Source: Amphiura filiformis (lineage: Eukaryota > Echinodermata > Ophiuroidea > Amphilepidida > Amphiuridae). From it: a stretch of DNA of 64,000 bases. The notes under the pieces were generated by a model. The model worked only from the letters and a program-made list of their open reading frames with translations, had not been told where the DNA came from and did no database searches. Location of the stretch: assembly GCF_039555335.1 (NCBI RefSeq), contig NC_092641.1, positions 38,892,437 through 38,956,436 on the forward strand. The letters run 5' to 3'. Within the stretch, counting starts at the first letter, position 1; each line of letters begins with the position of its first letter. Positions 48,201 through 57,395 of the stretch are shown here, in pieces. The translations under genes and the position numbers were made by a program.

Positions 48201-49366
48201 TTCCGCAACGCGAAGTTTGCATATGAATTTCTTTTAATGCAACAGTCAAACATGTATATGTGAATAGCATTGTAAACTATTTTGGTAAGTGAATGATTGA
48301 GGTAAGAGGAACTTTTCCAAACATCGCATTACGGAATGATACGCTTGGAATTTGTCTACGGTGGTTACTGATTACCGGTAGGCCTAGTTCAGGAGTTAAA
48401 GGTCGAATAGGTCAAACTATTTCAGAATTTCAGAATTTAATATACAGAAGTCAAAATTAAAACAATAGTCCAATTTCAACGAAACCAGCCTCAAATTACT
48501 CCCCTTAACAGAAAAAGAAATCTCACATACTTAAATTCAGAATTTTAGTGCAATTTTGTATTGTCATGTCGCATTCAGAGTTCATGCAGCCAAAGTTCAT
48601 AGCATAACATGATTTCATCCGATTCTGAGGTTATAGGCCTACATTTCTCAAATAAATTATTTTCCTATTTGGTAATTTAAGACAAATCGGTGCATTTTGA
48701 AAATTTGGCTTTTGTGCATGAGATATTTGACATTGACCTTCTTTACTCTATACTATAGCTCCTGAACTAAGTACCCTAATGCAATACGACAATTGACTTT
48801 TTTAGTTGCGAACAAGCCCCAGGGAGTTCACTCCCATTGTGGTCTGTACACCATCCGCGATAATAAAAACGCCTAAAAAGGGTAGTTTTTCGTGGGTATG
48901 CACGATACGCGCGTATCGTGTTTAGGGTGTCAAAAACATGAAAAATTGGAAAAAAGGGTATCAAAATTGCAATTGCTAATACACGGAAATGAAATTTAGG
49001 GTATGGAATTTGATGCAAGGAATAAAAACCCTGTTTAGGGTATCGTTTTAGCCAAGGGTTAAATCCTTGTTTAGGGTGCTTTTCAGAAGTTGATTATCGC
49101 GGATGGTGTACAGGCCACAATGGGAATGACCCCCCACCCGGAACAAGCTCAACAGATGTCAAAGAACAGGGATAAAGACCGGGGATCGTTATTCTACGGA
49201 ATATTCATATCATGCTAATCACTCGCACCTGTAATATTAGTATCTTTGATATTTGCACAGATGGTCAAGTTCAAAATGATTTAAAACTTGTTCAAAACCC
49301 ACACCTAGACTCACCTGCCTGCGACACACATAGAAGGAAACCAACAAAAGCTGCTGATGTATTCAT
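35949..49366 (-). CDS. Ly6/uPAR-family GPI-anchored protein, three coding exons
   Basis: Minus-strand gene: signal-peptide exon (43234-43285, with an identical copy at 49315-49366), exon 39290-39499 and exon 35949-36208. All junctions split a codon 1+2 and give a protein of about 173 residues. The product has a 17-residue signal peptide (MNTSAAFVGFLLCVSQA), one three-finger LU domain starting LQCYNCTYQR and ending CSCDEDDCN, and a hydrophobic tail (SLLVVSALIVAIVM) typical of a GPI-attachment signal, so a cell-surface location is expected. The ligand or role is unknown. The sixth of the ten usual LU cysteines is Tyr. A paralogue begins at 63448. Confidence 0.88.
36209..39289. other. intron 2 of the Ly6/uPAR gene
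   Basis: Mostly unassigned AT-rich DNA. It contains a short tandem repeat (GATATGGTGAATTCCATGGTG twice, 37588-37637) and the family D MITE at 38334-38750. GTAATAAAAATTCCTTTTAA at 37533 also occurs at 40021, suggesting a shared repeat end. Confidence 0.5.
38334..38750. mobile_element. MITE family D, copy 2
   Basis: AGGCCAATAAAAAATTGTTTG and CAAGCAAACATCTTTTTTTT...GCCTTATGG ends, with TTGCCC / GGGCAA and GGTCGGT inside. Same layout as 2082-2481. Confidence 0.7.
39290..39499 (-). CDS. Ly6/uPAR gene, middle exon (first half of LU domain)
   Basis: 210 nt, acceptor ATCTTACAG, donor GTAAAG. It encodes ALQCYNCTYQRIISVNGVAT followed by EDCWDD, LVTCDAP and INKCYAS, giving LU cysteines 1-5. Phases fit both signal-peptide exon copies and the last exon. 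NCT is a possible N-glycosylation site. Confidence 0.92.
39840..40025 (+). pseudogene. tiny reverse transcriptase fragment
   Basis: The plus-strand frame contains GVRQGCIIYPVLFDMVMDF, the motif-4 block of a non-LTR reverse transcriptase, and a few following residues. Flanking domains are absent. It lies in intron 1 of the Ly6/uPAR gene. Confidence 0.6.
40026..41127. other. Ly6/uPAR intron 1, nothing further recognised
   Basis: AT-rich sequence with TTCATTATTGTT repeats near 40230-40262 and no recognised gene. Confidence 0.45.
41128..41932. mobile_element. TTAA-flanked element, family A, copy 3, with RT fragment inside
   Basis: Bounded by TTAA (41124-41127 and 41933-41936). Ends AAGGGCATTTCGTGATCC and GGATCACGAAATACTCC. 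Its sequence is the reverse complement of family A copy 1, except that 41166-41652 is replaced by a reverse transcriptase fragment. Confidence 0.85.
41166..41652 (-). pseudogene. reverse transcriptase fragment inside a family A element
   Basis: The minus strand encodes GFISGRSCTTLLTTVCHHWS, DWSKAFDKVSHSIL and SGVPQGSVLGPLLFNL, then, after a frame change near 41315, PLPQYADDTLLYRPL. This is a piece of the palm of a non-LTR reverse transcriptase with the YADD site; no other domain is present. Both ends are truncated. Confidence 0.85.
42792..43079 (+). CDS. unrecognised open frame, 95 codons
   Basis: The plus-strand frame from 42792 to the stop at 43077-43079 has protein-like composition, including KSKIKMMSLNTSLPGGPGNR and FAKGVKMKSKVIVAFQKLK at its end. 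I do not recognise the family. It lies in intron 1 of the Ly6/uPAR gene on the opposite strand, 155 bp from the signal-peptide exon. It could be the last exon of an unseen gene, a captured fragment or chance. Confidence 0.3.
   Translation: MSKLTPSQKQVPARWAGENTVYAQNKSDGLADAAQVGLISKSKIKMMSLNTSLPGGPGNRKSFQLRISVHIDSTGDFAKGVKMKSKVIVAFQKLK
43234..43285 (-). CDS. Ly6/uPAR signal-peptide exon, copy a
   Basis: 52 nt from ATG (43285-43283) to a GTGAGT donor, encoding MNTSAAFVGFLLCVSQA plus one base; a typical hydrophobic leader. TTTATTCCAG just before CCATG could be an acceptor for a 5' UTR exon. Phase fits the exon at 39499. Confidence 0.88.
43620..44627. mobile_element. TA-flanked element with GTTCGCCC repeats
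   Basis: Inverted ends GGGGAGAGCGGGGAGTGTTC and GAACACTCCCCGCTCTCCCC, each next to TA (43618-43619, 44628-44629). The word GGGGCAGGTTCGCCC or its complement recurs at least seven times inside. About 1 kb with no transposase seen. It is nested in the 1992-bp insertion. Confidence 0.85.
45136..45232 (+). other. tRNA-like sequence, probably a tRNA-Leu-derived relic or SINE head
   Basis: A box TGGTCGAGCGG (45143-45153) followed by TCTAAGGCGCTGG as in tRNA-Leu, B box AGTTCGAACCC, then CCTCTGCCA. The 5' strand (TTCTTCG) does not pair with CTCTGCC, and the anticodon arm is replaced by a CGTAT-GGT-ATACG hairpin, so a functional tRNA is unlikely. Confidence 0.6.
45335..46782. repeat. duplicated block X, copy a
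   Basis: Matches 49415-50869 almost base for base (AAGTCTTTAGTAGCTCGATG start). It contains a Harbinger-type MITE at 45747-46134 that is therefore older than the duplication. Upstream of Ly6 exon 1 on the minus strand. No exon recognised. Confidence 0.9.
45747..46134. mobile_element. Harbinger-type MITE family R, copy 2
   Basis: GGCCCTTCGCACCTGATTAT and CAAGTGTGAAGGGCC ends, TAA on both sides (45744-45746, 46135-46137). AGTTTCCTGTTAA / AACAGGAAACT arms as in 31203-31587. Confidence 0.85.
46714..46975. mobile_element. palindromic MITE, intact in unit a
   Basis: GGACCAAATTATAGCGTCAC and GTGACGCTATATTAATTGG...T ends with GCGTTCAGTC / GACTGAACGC inside. In unit b the same MITE is split by the 4.55-kb TTAA insertion (50801-50873 and 55424-55617). 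Confidence 0.78.
47561..48127. mobile_element. inverted-repeat MITE with a nested palindrome
   Basis: TGGGTCCATTTCACTAAACT and AGTTTATAGTGAAATGAACCC are the outer arms. Inside, ATTCATTCCAATAAGCGC and GCGCTTATTGGAATGAAT (47667-47998) mark a second, nested palindromic MITE. The same nested pair recurs in unit b at 58072-58639. Confidence 0.78.
48812..49137. mobile_element. palindromic MITE (GGGAGTTCACTCCCATTGTG)
   Basis: CACTCCCATTGTGGTCTGTA and TACAGGCCACAATGGGAATG, with CACCATCCGCGATA / TATCGCGGATGGTG. The interior carries repeated GTTTAGGGT words. Present in both units (also about 59331-59660). Confidence 0.75.
49315..49366 (-). CDS. Ly6/uPAR signal-peptide exon, copy b
   Basis: 52 nt identical to 43234-43285, with the same GTGAGT donor. 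Upstream of the ATG only one base differs across the next 35 or so. It could act as an alternative first coding exon, spliced to 39499 over unit a, or be silent. Either choice yields the same protein, so only promoter and UTR use would differ. Confidence 0.8.
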
Positions 49367-49414
49367 GGCTGGAATAAATTTCGGACAATACAAAATTAAA
49401 ATACAGGTACGTTA

Positions 49415-50869
49415 GTAAGTCTTTAGTAGCTCGATGGCCTGACGAAGACACGTGTCATTTCCACGCTGACGAACATGCGGAATTCACCAGTGGCGTAGAT
49501 TTCTTTTTGACATTGGGGGTGGGGGGAATATCTTGACGGTATAGTGAATTCAGTACCTTTTGGCGAAATAATAAGTTTATGGTACAAATGCGCGCGAAAC
49601 CCGCAAATGTTTTAGCATTTTGAAGCTAAACTGTTTGAGCGCGAAATAAATTGCACTTTGGGGGCTAAAATGGCCAAATATGAAGTTTTGGTCAGAAACC
49701 TACACTACCATGACTACAGGCGTCAACATGGGGGATGATTGTCATGATTGTATTGATCTTGTATGATCTTGTATTTTGGTACGTGAACTCAAAATAAGAT
49801 AAGTACGCGAACCAAAATACACCGGTAAGGCCCTTCGCACCTGATTATTAGTTTCCTGTTAAAGATTTTGAAAAAGGGACGAGGTGACTTTTAATTATTA
49901 ATTATTAATTATCTTTTATTTTCTTTATTTAGTTTGAACTATTACGAGCAACTATTGACTCGTTTTGACTAGAGCGGGCATTTAATTATTTCACAACAAT
50001 ATTTGATTTTATAAATAAGTGAAGGTGGAGTTGTACTCTTTGTTCATTCATCATTATTGTTGATATTATTAAAGTCAGAAAATGGCAAGTAAAAGTAGTT
50101 GAAAGTTATGTTAAAGGAGAAAATTAGAAATAAAAATAAAATAATTAATTATTTTGAGATTTTCAATTTTGGACGCGGGCAGTAAACAGGAAACTAATAA
50201 TCAAGTGTGAAGGGCCTAAAGGTAAAAAAATTCAGTGCAAAACATATACATGAAAATATGTGGGTATCCCTCCTACAAGATTTAGTTCGATATGCAAGTG
50301 TTATGATTATGCTAACAGATTGATACTAAAACATTTGATACACCGGAAACGTTTAAAATCGTAAAACATTTACATGGAAATATGTGATCCCTTTTGTCGA
50401 AGTGAATCTTTTTTTTTTGTCGTTTACAAAATTTCCAATATTTATCTTAATGTCAGCTTCAATTCAAGCCAACTGAAGTGACCGAATGGTATTATTTTGA
50501 TCATGTTTATGGTCACTTCAAGTTAGGTCTACTTATGTCTGCTGTGTACTAGATATATAATGCACAGATTTTTCCATTTCCGCGACATCAAATTCCGATT
50601 AAATTTTTACTTCGCCTACAACAAAATGATATTAACACAAAATGTTCTCATAAGCTAGATAAGACCCTAGGTTATAATCATGGAAAATAGGTTCACAACT
50701 CATAAGTCCCCCCTCAATACGTTTTGAAATAAATCGAAAATATTTGACGAAATGCAAATGTGCAAAGGTATATGAGTGGCCTTATTTGTTTCACACATAT
50801 GGACCAAATTATAGCGTCACACGTCATTGCGTTCAGTCACACTGGTTCATTATGTAAAAAACGACTGTT
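49415..50869. repeat. duplicated block X, copy b
   Basis: Counterpart of 45335-46782, carrying the family R MITE at 49829-50216. It ends at the TTAA (50870-50873) where the 4.55-kb insertion begins. Confidence 0.9.
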
Positions 50870-52893
50870 TTAAGGCATGTAGCTGTTACGGTGACACCCT
50901 CCGTCGAGTTTTTCGATAAATTCATTAATTTCTCAAAAAGTAAAAATAGCAGTTTAACAAATAATAGTTCAAATGAAAGCCATTATTGGGGGCATAATTA
51001 TCGTATCATTAAAATAGGTCTGACACCAATTAAAACATGTGTTTTGATGTCCCAAGTTCATAGTAAAATATGCTCACGCTCTTTTTTACAGATGGCCTGG
51101 AATTTCATATTTCGGTTGCAGCGATTGCCCAAAAATAGGTGGTATGCTTATGAAAAGCGTTTCCGCTTGGAATGTAGATAGTTATTGTTGCTATTACTGT
51201 TCGCGATTTTAATTTATGCATTCTTTAGCCGACAATTTTCAATGCATTTTACACACTCAAAATGTCGCTCGCGTAAATACTGATATTTTAAACAGTATCC
51301 GTTTTTAAACGAAACTACTGTCCACATTAGTTCCCAAGACTTTGATGAAAACATAGATACCAAATCAGACTGCATGTGACGAACAGATTTTAAATTAGAA
51401 TTGAAAGAACCAGCGTATGCCCTATGAAAATGCTGTTTCGTAATAAATCGCGTTGTGATAAAAAGAGGGAATTTTGGACATCCTTTTGGCTGTTTTTTAT
51501 ACCAAGGAAATGCGTGACCTACCCCAAACTTCTCATGTAGCCTTGACTTAATGTCCGTGACTGTTTGATATTATTGAATTTAGACGATTTGAACTATTTA
51601 CTTACATTTAACCCGATGTTTGGCCAGAGAATGTTGTATTATATTCCAAAGATGGCGACAGCTACAGACTCACTTTAAACCAGTAAAAAGGACACGTTTC
51701 TGCTCAGATGTTTCAGAGTTTGAGACCATATATTCACGGTTTTCCTATTACAATTCAAACCTATGACAAATTCGGCTGGTTTGCGATATGCGATTTTTCA
51801 TCCTGATGTGGTAGTGATGTCAGTACAGTGAGCATTTAATTGGGCACAGCCAAATAATTACTAGCGTTCGGTCAAAGCGCTGGTGTACACATGCACACGC
51901 TTAATACGCCACATAGATGCGCGAGCGAAACAGCTGCTTCAACACGTTGACGTTGACTGCCACATCAGGGTGAAAATGGTAGGCCTACATGTATGACTAT
52001 AAAACCTCAAACACGCCCCTCGATAAAGGTTGGCAAATGAAGGAGGCGGCAGTTTAGCGAATATGCGGGCGAGTGCAAGCGCCGCCCTAACCGTGGAAGG
52101 TTTCCGCATACCGAATATAGGTTTATATCATGGCCTCTAGGCCTCATGGTTTATTTTTCGAAAAGAAAGCATAATCAATTGAGAAGGGAATGGATATTGC
52201 CATAATAATATCAAAGTTAATACTTGTCGTCCATAACAAGAAGGAATGCATCACGATTGTATAATATCCAGCTTTGGTATTTCATTTGATTACACTAAAC
52301 ATATGAAGCTTTATCTTTACTAGATTTATGCACTGAACATTTGCAGACCAGGCCTTCTACATGTAGTGAGCACCACATTAGATTGTGTTTACAAGAAATA
52401 TTTATAAAATAAATAAATAACATGAATCCATATAAGATTTATATAGTGCACCAGAGGATACAAAGCGCTGTAATTTCGCTGCTACTAGTGAATTATCAGA
52501 ATCAGATATCATCAACTATGCCGATTGTAGCCGATTAGATTGTAACATCCACTTATTATCTCAGCAGTTCCCTAAAGTCCATTGGATGAAGAAAGATGTG
52601 AGCGGTTTGAATTAATAAGTTTCGCCTCCTAGAAATATCCTAGATCACCAGCTTGGATGATAAAATATTATCTAGAAACACGCATCTGTTTTTCAAGGTC
52701 TCCCTTTCATCTATTGACCTTAAAGAAAGGATTAAAATTATTGAATAGAGTCCATGACCGGACGCAACGCATTATTAATGAGTAGCTATTAGGGACAGTC
52801 ATGATGTTATGGTTGAGCGAGTAACGTATGACCACTACACAGGTCAATGGCCTGATTGCGATCTGGCGGGTTTTTAAAAGCACGGTCCCTGAA

Positions 52894-54918
52894 CTACGGT
52901 GTACCATGAGGGACATGCAAACTTAAAATAATTTTTCACAAACTCAAATATTTTTTTGCAAACTGAAATGATTTTCTACAAACTCAAATATTATAATTTT
53001 TTTACAATCTCAAATAACTTTCTACAAACTCAAATAATTCTTTACAAACTTATTTTTTTGCAAACTTTCGACTTTCACGAGAGAGCAAGACTCCCAGCGA
53101 GACTCAGGCTATCGAGATTGAGTCTATGCGCGATGCGATATGATTTTTTTTTAAAGAAGGGTCTTAGACCGCTCGTCCACACGACTTGTTGGTATCCATC
53201 TTGAATTTTTTTTACATATAATCGCAACCTCAACATAGGCTTACCACGTGGCAAGCAAAAGGCAGAAAACGTACCATATTTTGGAATTTTATTTGCTTAA
53301 AAACATTAATGTGTATTAATAGCGCCCAATTGTTGTTAAGGAGGCTGTGTACTCTCAGACATGCATGTAGTTAAAGTGCAATAACTTTGTAATTATTCGC
53401 ACAAGACATATAAAAGTATACATTTTTATGAAGGCAAGACATCAATAAATCTTAATATAAATACAGATTTGGGGTAAAAACAACAATTCTGAAGAAAATC
53501 ACAAAAAGTGAGTTTTTGGCAATATTTGTTAGGTACATCATAACAAAAAACACTCTTTCCAAAATATTTTATTTTGTTTTTATAGCTCAAACTTGAGGCT
53601 CCATTCCAAAAACGGTTTTTTTTTTTTTTTTTTATATCAATTGGCCTTATATTTTGAGATATTGACCATATAAGGCATCAAAATGAACTTTTTATCTATT
53701 CACAAACGCCTATTTGCACATAATTTTTTTTAAAATTGGAAATAGACCAAAATATAAAAAAATGAGAAAACCGTTTCTTGAGTCAATCGTGCTTTTTACG
53801 ATGATCATATTTGCTTACCTAGATGCTGTATTTATTGAGTTATCGTGTACCTAAATCGTCATTTTACCGAGAAAATGAACATTGAAATAATGGCCGTTGA
53901 AGTTTAAAGTGGTCACATTTTGCACTTTCATCGAATTTCACAGGGAATAGGGCAGTTTTCGTTTTTGTACCTTATATTACGTGAACATCGGGTAAATCCA
54001 CAGCCCCTTGAGAAGTTTGAGCGAAATCCATTCATAACTTGATATTTAAATCGGGGGAAAGAACTTGAAAAAACCCACATTTTGTCAGCTAAAACGGAGC
54101 CATTTGACCACTAGGTTTTTGTGAAATCAGTGCTTCCGTGGTGTTTCCATAAGATGCGCCGCGCATGCAGATAAGCGTCGCGTATGCGTAGCGTATTTGT
54201 GCGTTAACAAATTGCGCGATACGCAACGCGATGCGTTGTTGAGCGCGTGTACCCTGCTGGTTCAACAAAGATTTTCTTTCCTTTTCAATTTCAAACACGA
54301 GTGGAATAGTGAAATAAAATCCTTAAAATATTGCAGTTGGAGTTTACAAATCTAGATTTTCATTCCTTTTAGGCCTATTTATAAAAAACATAACAAAGTG
54401 CAAACATCAAAAAACCCTCAATTGTGCGAAAGAAACAATGTCTAGAGTACACAGCCGCGTTAAGAGGCGCACCATTTGATTTCCAAGGGGCATGGGAGTT
54501 TTTTGAAAAAAAACTTCGCCCACTAGTGAGACGAAAAAACAACTTCGCCCACTAGTGAGATGGAATTTTTTTTTTTTTTTTTTGAGTAAAACAAATTTCT
54601 CCTACCCAACTTTGTATAAAGGTATACATTATAATTGAAAAATAAATAAATAAATAAAAAAGGCGGTGAAAATAAATCCTCCTTTGGAGGCGATAAAAAA
54701 TACAAAAAAATTCTGCCTGACCCAAACTCCCATGCACCCCTGAGAATCTAATGGTGCGTCCCCTGCGTGATCTAAATACAGAAATCCGACAATAAATGGG
54801 CCTCTACATGCACAATACATTATTAAAGTTTGCAACAACAAATAATTTGAGTTTGTAAAAAATTATCAAAGTTTGCAAAAATTATTTTAAGTTAGCATGT
54901 TCCTCATGGTACACCGTA
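52894..54918. mobile_element. inverted-repeat element with ACAAACTCAAATA arms
   Basis: TACGGTGTACCATGAGG and CCTCATGGTACACCGTA are inverted ends, with CTGAAC directly repeated outside. The left arm (52935-53060) has tandem TTTACAAACTCAAATAA units, mirrored by TTTGAGTTTGTAAAAAA in the right arm. Confidence 0.72.
53340..54459. mobile_element. TTAA-flanked element, 1.1 kb, nested
   Basis: Between TTAA at 53336-53339 and TTAA at 54460-54463. Inverted ends GGAGGCTGTGTACTCTCAGA and TCTAGAGTACACAGCCGCG. No transposase seen. It lies inside 52894-54918. Confidence 0.8.
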
Positions 54919-55285
54919 CTGAACATAACATATCCGTGGGCATATGACGTCAATTGCCTAGCAATTGACGTCTCATGTCAACACAATAGTGTGATTAGAA
55001 CATTATTGTCTGGTGATCATTAATAGTATGATCAGTACGAAAAATCCAGATTTTGGCCGTTTGCAACAACAAATAATTTGAGTTTGTAAAAAATTATCAA
55101 AGTTTGCAAAAATTATTTTAAGTTAGCATGTTCCTAATGGTACACCGTACTGAACATAACATATCCGTGGGCATATGACGTCAATTGCCTAGCAATTGAC
55201 GTCTCATGTCAACACAATAGTGTGATTAGAACATTATTGTCTGGTGATCATTAATAGTATGATCAGTACGAAAAATCCAGATTTT
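54830..55285. repeat. two tandem copies of a 230-bp unit
   Basis: The block from TTTGCAACAACAAATAATTTG to AGTACGAAAAATCCAGATTTT occurs twice, at about 54831-55058 and 55062-55285, nearly identical. It includes the palindrome TGACGTCAATTGCCTAGCAA / TTGCTAGGCAATTGACGTCA type (54955-54982 in copy one). Confidence 0.88.
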
Positions 55286-56601
55286 CAAAAATTAAAAGAA
55301 CCACTTTTTAGCGGGAATTTTCGTAAGTTACACAGCTGAAGTTATGAAAGGGTTGAAAGACTACAATATTATGGCATAAACAAGAATATGTTCGATTGGT
55401 CTTTATTCCTATAGGCTGTACCCTTAAAAAGTTGCATCTGAAGCTATCTGAGTCCATAGGAGTCAACTTTCAAACAATGCAGTAGGTCATGTTTATAGAA
55501 AACCTGACTGCTATGGACTCAGGTGCAACTTTTAAAACGGCCTCATTTCTTATAGAATTAACTATCTCGACTGAACACAATGATGTCATGGATGTGTGAC
55601 GCTATATTAATTGGTCTATTACGGTAAAACAAACTGTACATACCTTTTTACATTTTTACATTTCGTAAAATATTTTTTGACTTATTTAAAAAAAGTAAAT
55701 GGGGACTTTGTGGACCTATATAGGCAAAAGTTGAGATATGAGGGTCGAGCTATGTCATATAGGTAGAACGTTTTGAATGACCCTCGTACATGCATATCAC
55801 GACAAACTTACCTTGGTCGGTGCAATCGAGAAGGTATAATCAAAATCCACACTCGGGTGGGGGAGACTGATCAAATCCGATTCAACTTTAGTTTTGGGCA
55901 AATGAGTTATTAACGTCGACCATCCCCAAAAATATGGATGGCGGAAAGCTTCAAAATACGCCTAAGAATACGCCTAAGAATACGCCTAACCTTAGATGCA
56001 TTCTTATGCGTCTAAGATGCAATCTTAGGCGTCTAAGAAATTCGCGGTAGACTTAAATCAACGAATCACAGGACTAGAAATCCCAAACAACCAATCATCT
56101 TAGGCGTATTCAATTATTGACCAATGAAATCTTAGACGCCTAAGATTTTACACGCCTAAGAATTCTTACACGTCTAAGATTGACCATTTGACCGTGACTA
56201 GTGGTGGACGGTATCGCAAATTCGATCAAAACGTACAACGGACGCTGTGCGTTAGAGAATATTTCGAACAATGGCTGGGTGGTGTGTTTTTAATAAACTC
56301 ATTTTCTCCTTAGCCACCCGGGTCAATCCCAAAGAGAAAGGGGTGATGGGGTGGGATGGGGATAGTGCACATGTCCTCCCACCTTTCGGCACAATGGCCC
56401 ATTGTTTTGTTCTTTTCAGCCACTTTTTGACAATTCAGGCGGAACAATGTATTTTACATAATAGGCTTTTTTCATTTGAACATAATCTAGCAGTTGATGT
56501 TGTTGTTGCAAACTGATAAAACTTAAATTTGTTTTAAATATTTTGTTTTTCTGATGACTTGCAGTTAATGTAAGATTTTTATTTGTTTGGCTATAGTGTA
56601 A

Positions 56602-56603
<2 letters not shown>

Positions 56604-56642
<39 letters not shown>
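56604..56642. repeat. (GAT)n microsatellite
   Basis: About 13 uninterrupted GAT triplets inside the insertion. Confidence 0.95.
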
Positions 56643-56645
<3 letters not shown>

Positions 56646-57324
56646 TAATACAAATGATGTCAGCTGATTATTAGAGTCGTGGTGGTGATGATGATGGCAG
56701 TGATGAGGGATTAAATTTAGTATGAAATTTTCACCTCCCCCCCCGCACCCACCCAGTCAATGTTGTTTTGATACTGAGATAGGAACGGACTAGTATTGGC
56801 TCCAACATTGATTAGGGGGAGGGGGTTGCAAGCAATATGAAACATTGATGTTTGCCACTCATGTTACTTGTGATGTTTAAACAAAGAGCACGTGTCGATG
56901 GTGTCAACCTGCTCACTTTTCATGTATGTTTTTTCTTAACACGTATGCTATGACTGAGCCAAAATACACAGTTAAGAGACCTCGATACCTCCATTCAACA
57001 AGAAAGTTAACCTGACGGTGTAGGGTATGATGCGTTTATATCCAATACGTTCAGAGGTCAGGTTATTATTGCACACACATTATAAGGTCAACCAACTATG
57101 TCTTTATAATTCGAACAGCGTGTGACATATTTTCGCCAACTTCGGGCCCCCAGGCCAAGGCCAAATCGTGTTTTATAATTGAAGAAATCAGATATGCATA
57201 ATTTCAGTCTGCAAAGTGCAAGAAGACAAGAGGTCAAATTTTCTATGTTAAAAATAGAATCATGGAGGTATATAAATATATGCTAGGCATGTTTGTTCCT
57301 CTTTGTTGTTTGTGTATTAATTTT

Positions 57325-57325
<1 letters not shown>

Positions 57326-57362
<37 letters not shown>

Positions 57363-57395
57363 ATCATCATCGTCGTCGTCGTCGTCGTCGCCGTC
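57326..57395. repeat. (ATC)n and (GTC)n microsatellite
   Basis: Repeated ATC triplets followed by GTC triplets, the complement of the tract at 56604. Confidence 0.93.

Larger units (their letters stand above)
43225..49305. repeat. tandem duplication, unit a (Ly6 exon 1 plus upstream DNA)
   Basis: The sequence from the exon 1 donor side to 49305 is repeated at 49306-59827. The junction is at CC-TAGACTC (49305/49306), where the far end of unit a joins intron 1 sequence. After removing insertions, both units are about 4.08-4.09 kb, and aligned stretches differ by only scattered bases, so the duplication looks recent. Confidence 0.92.
46787..49305. repeat. duplicated block Y, copy a
   Basis: Matches 55428-59827 except for the 1872-bp insertion there. 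Besides the MITEs listed, a strong minus-strand donor (CCAAG|GTAAGT, about 47172) suggests a possible non-coding 5' exon of the Ly6 gene; this is inference. Confidence 0.88.
50874..55423. mobile_element. 4.55 kb TTAA insertion in unit b
   Basis: In unit a the same place reads GACTGTTTTAAAAAGTAGC (empty site, TTAA at 46783-46786). In unit b TTAA flanks the insertion (50870-50873 and 55424-55427). Its ends are GGCATGTAGCTG and, inverted, GGGTACAGCC, so the terminal repeats are short or poor. Large enough to have been autonomous, but no transposase is recognisable: only fragments such as the 96-codon frame at 50891-51181 remain. It holds the nested elements at 52894-54918 and 53340-54459. Confidence 0.85.

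Noticed and set aside
49212..49415. 67-codon plus-strand frame across the second signal-peptide exon.
   Set aside because: Antisense shadow of the Ly6 exon; the duplicated copy at 43234 keeps the minus-strand exon with a proper donor.
50891..51181. Possible transposase fragment of the 4.55 kb insertion.
   Set aside because: No catalytic or DNA-binding motif could be recognised in the 96 codons.
52935..53070. Regularly spaced ACAAACTCAAATA repeats considered as a CRISPR-like array.
   Set aside because: Spacers are absent, the units are diverged, and the block is mirrored at 54840-54895 as a transposon arm.
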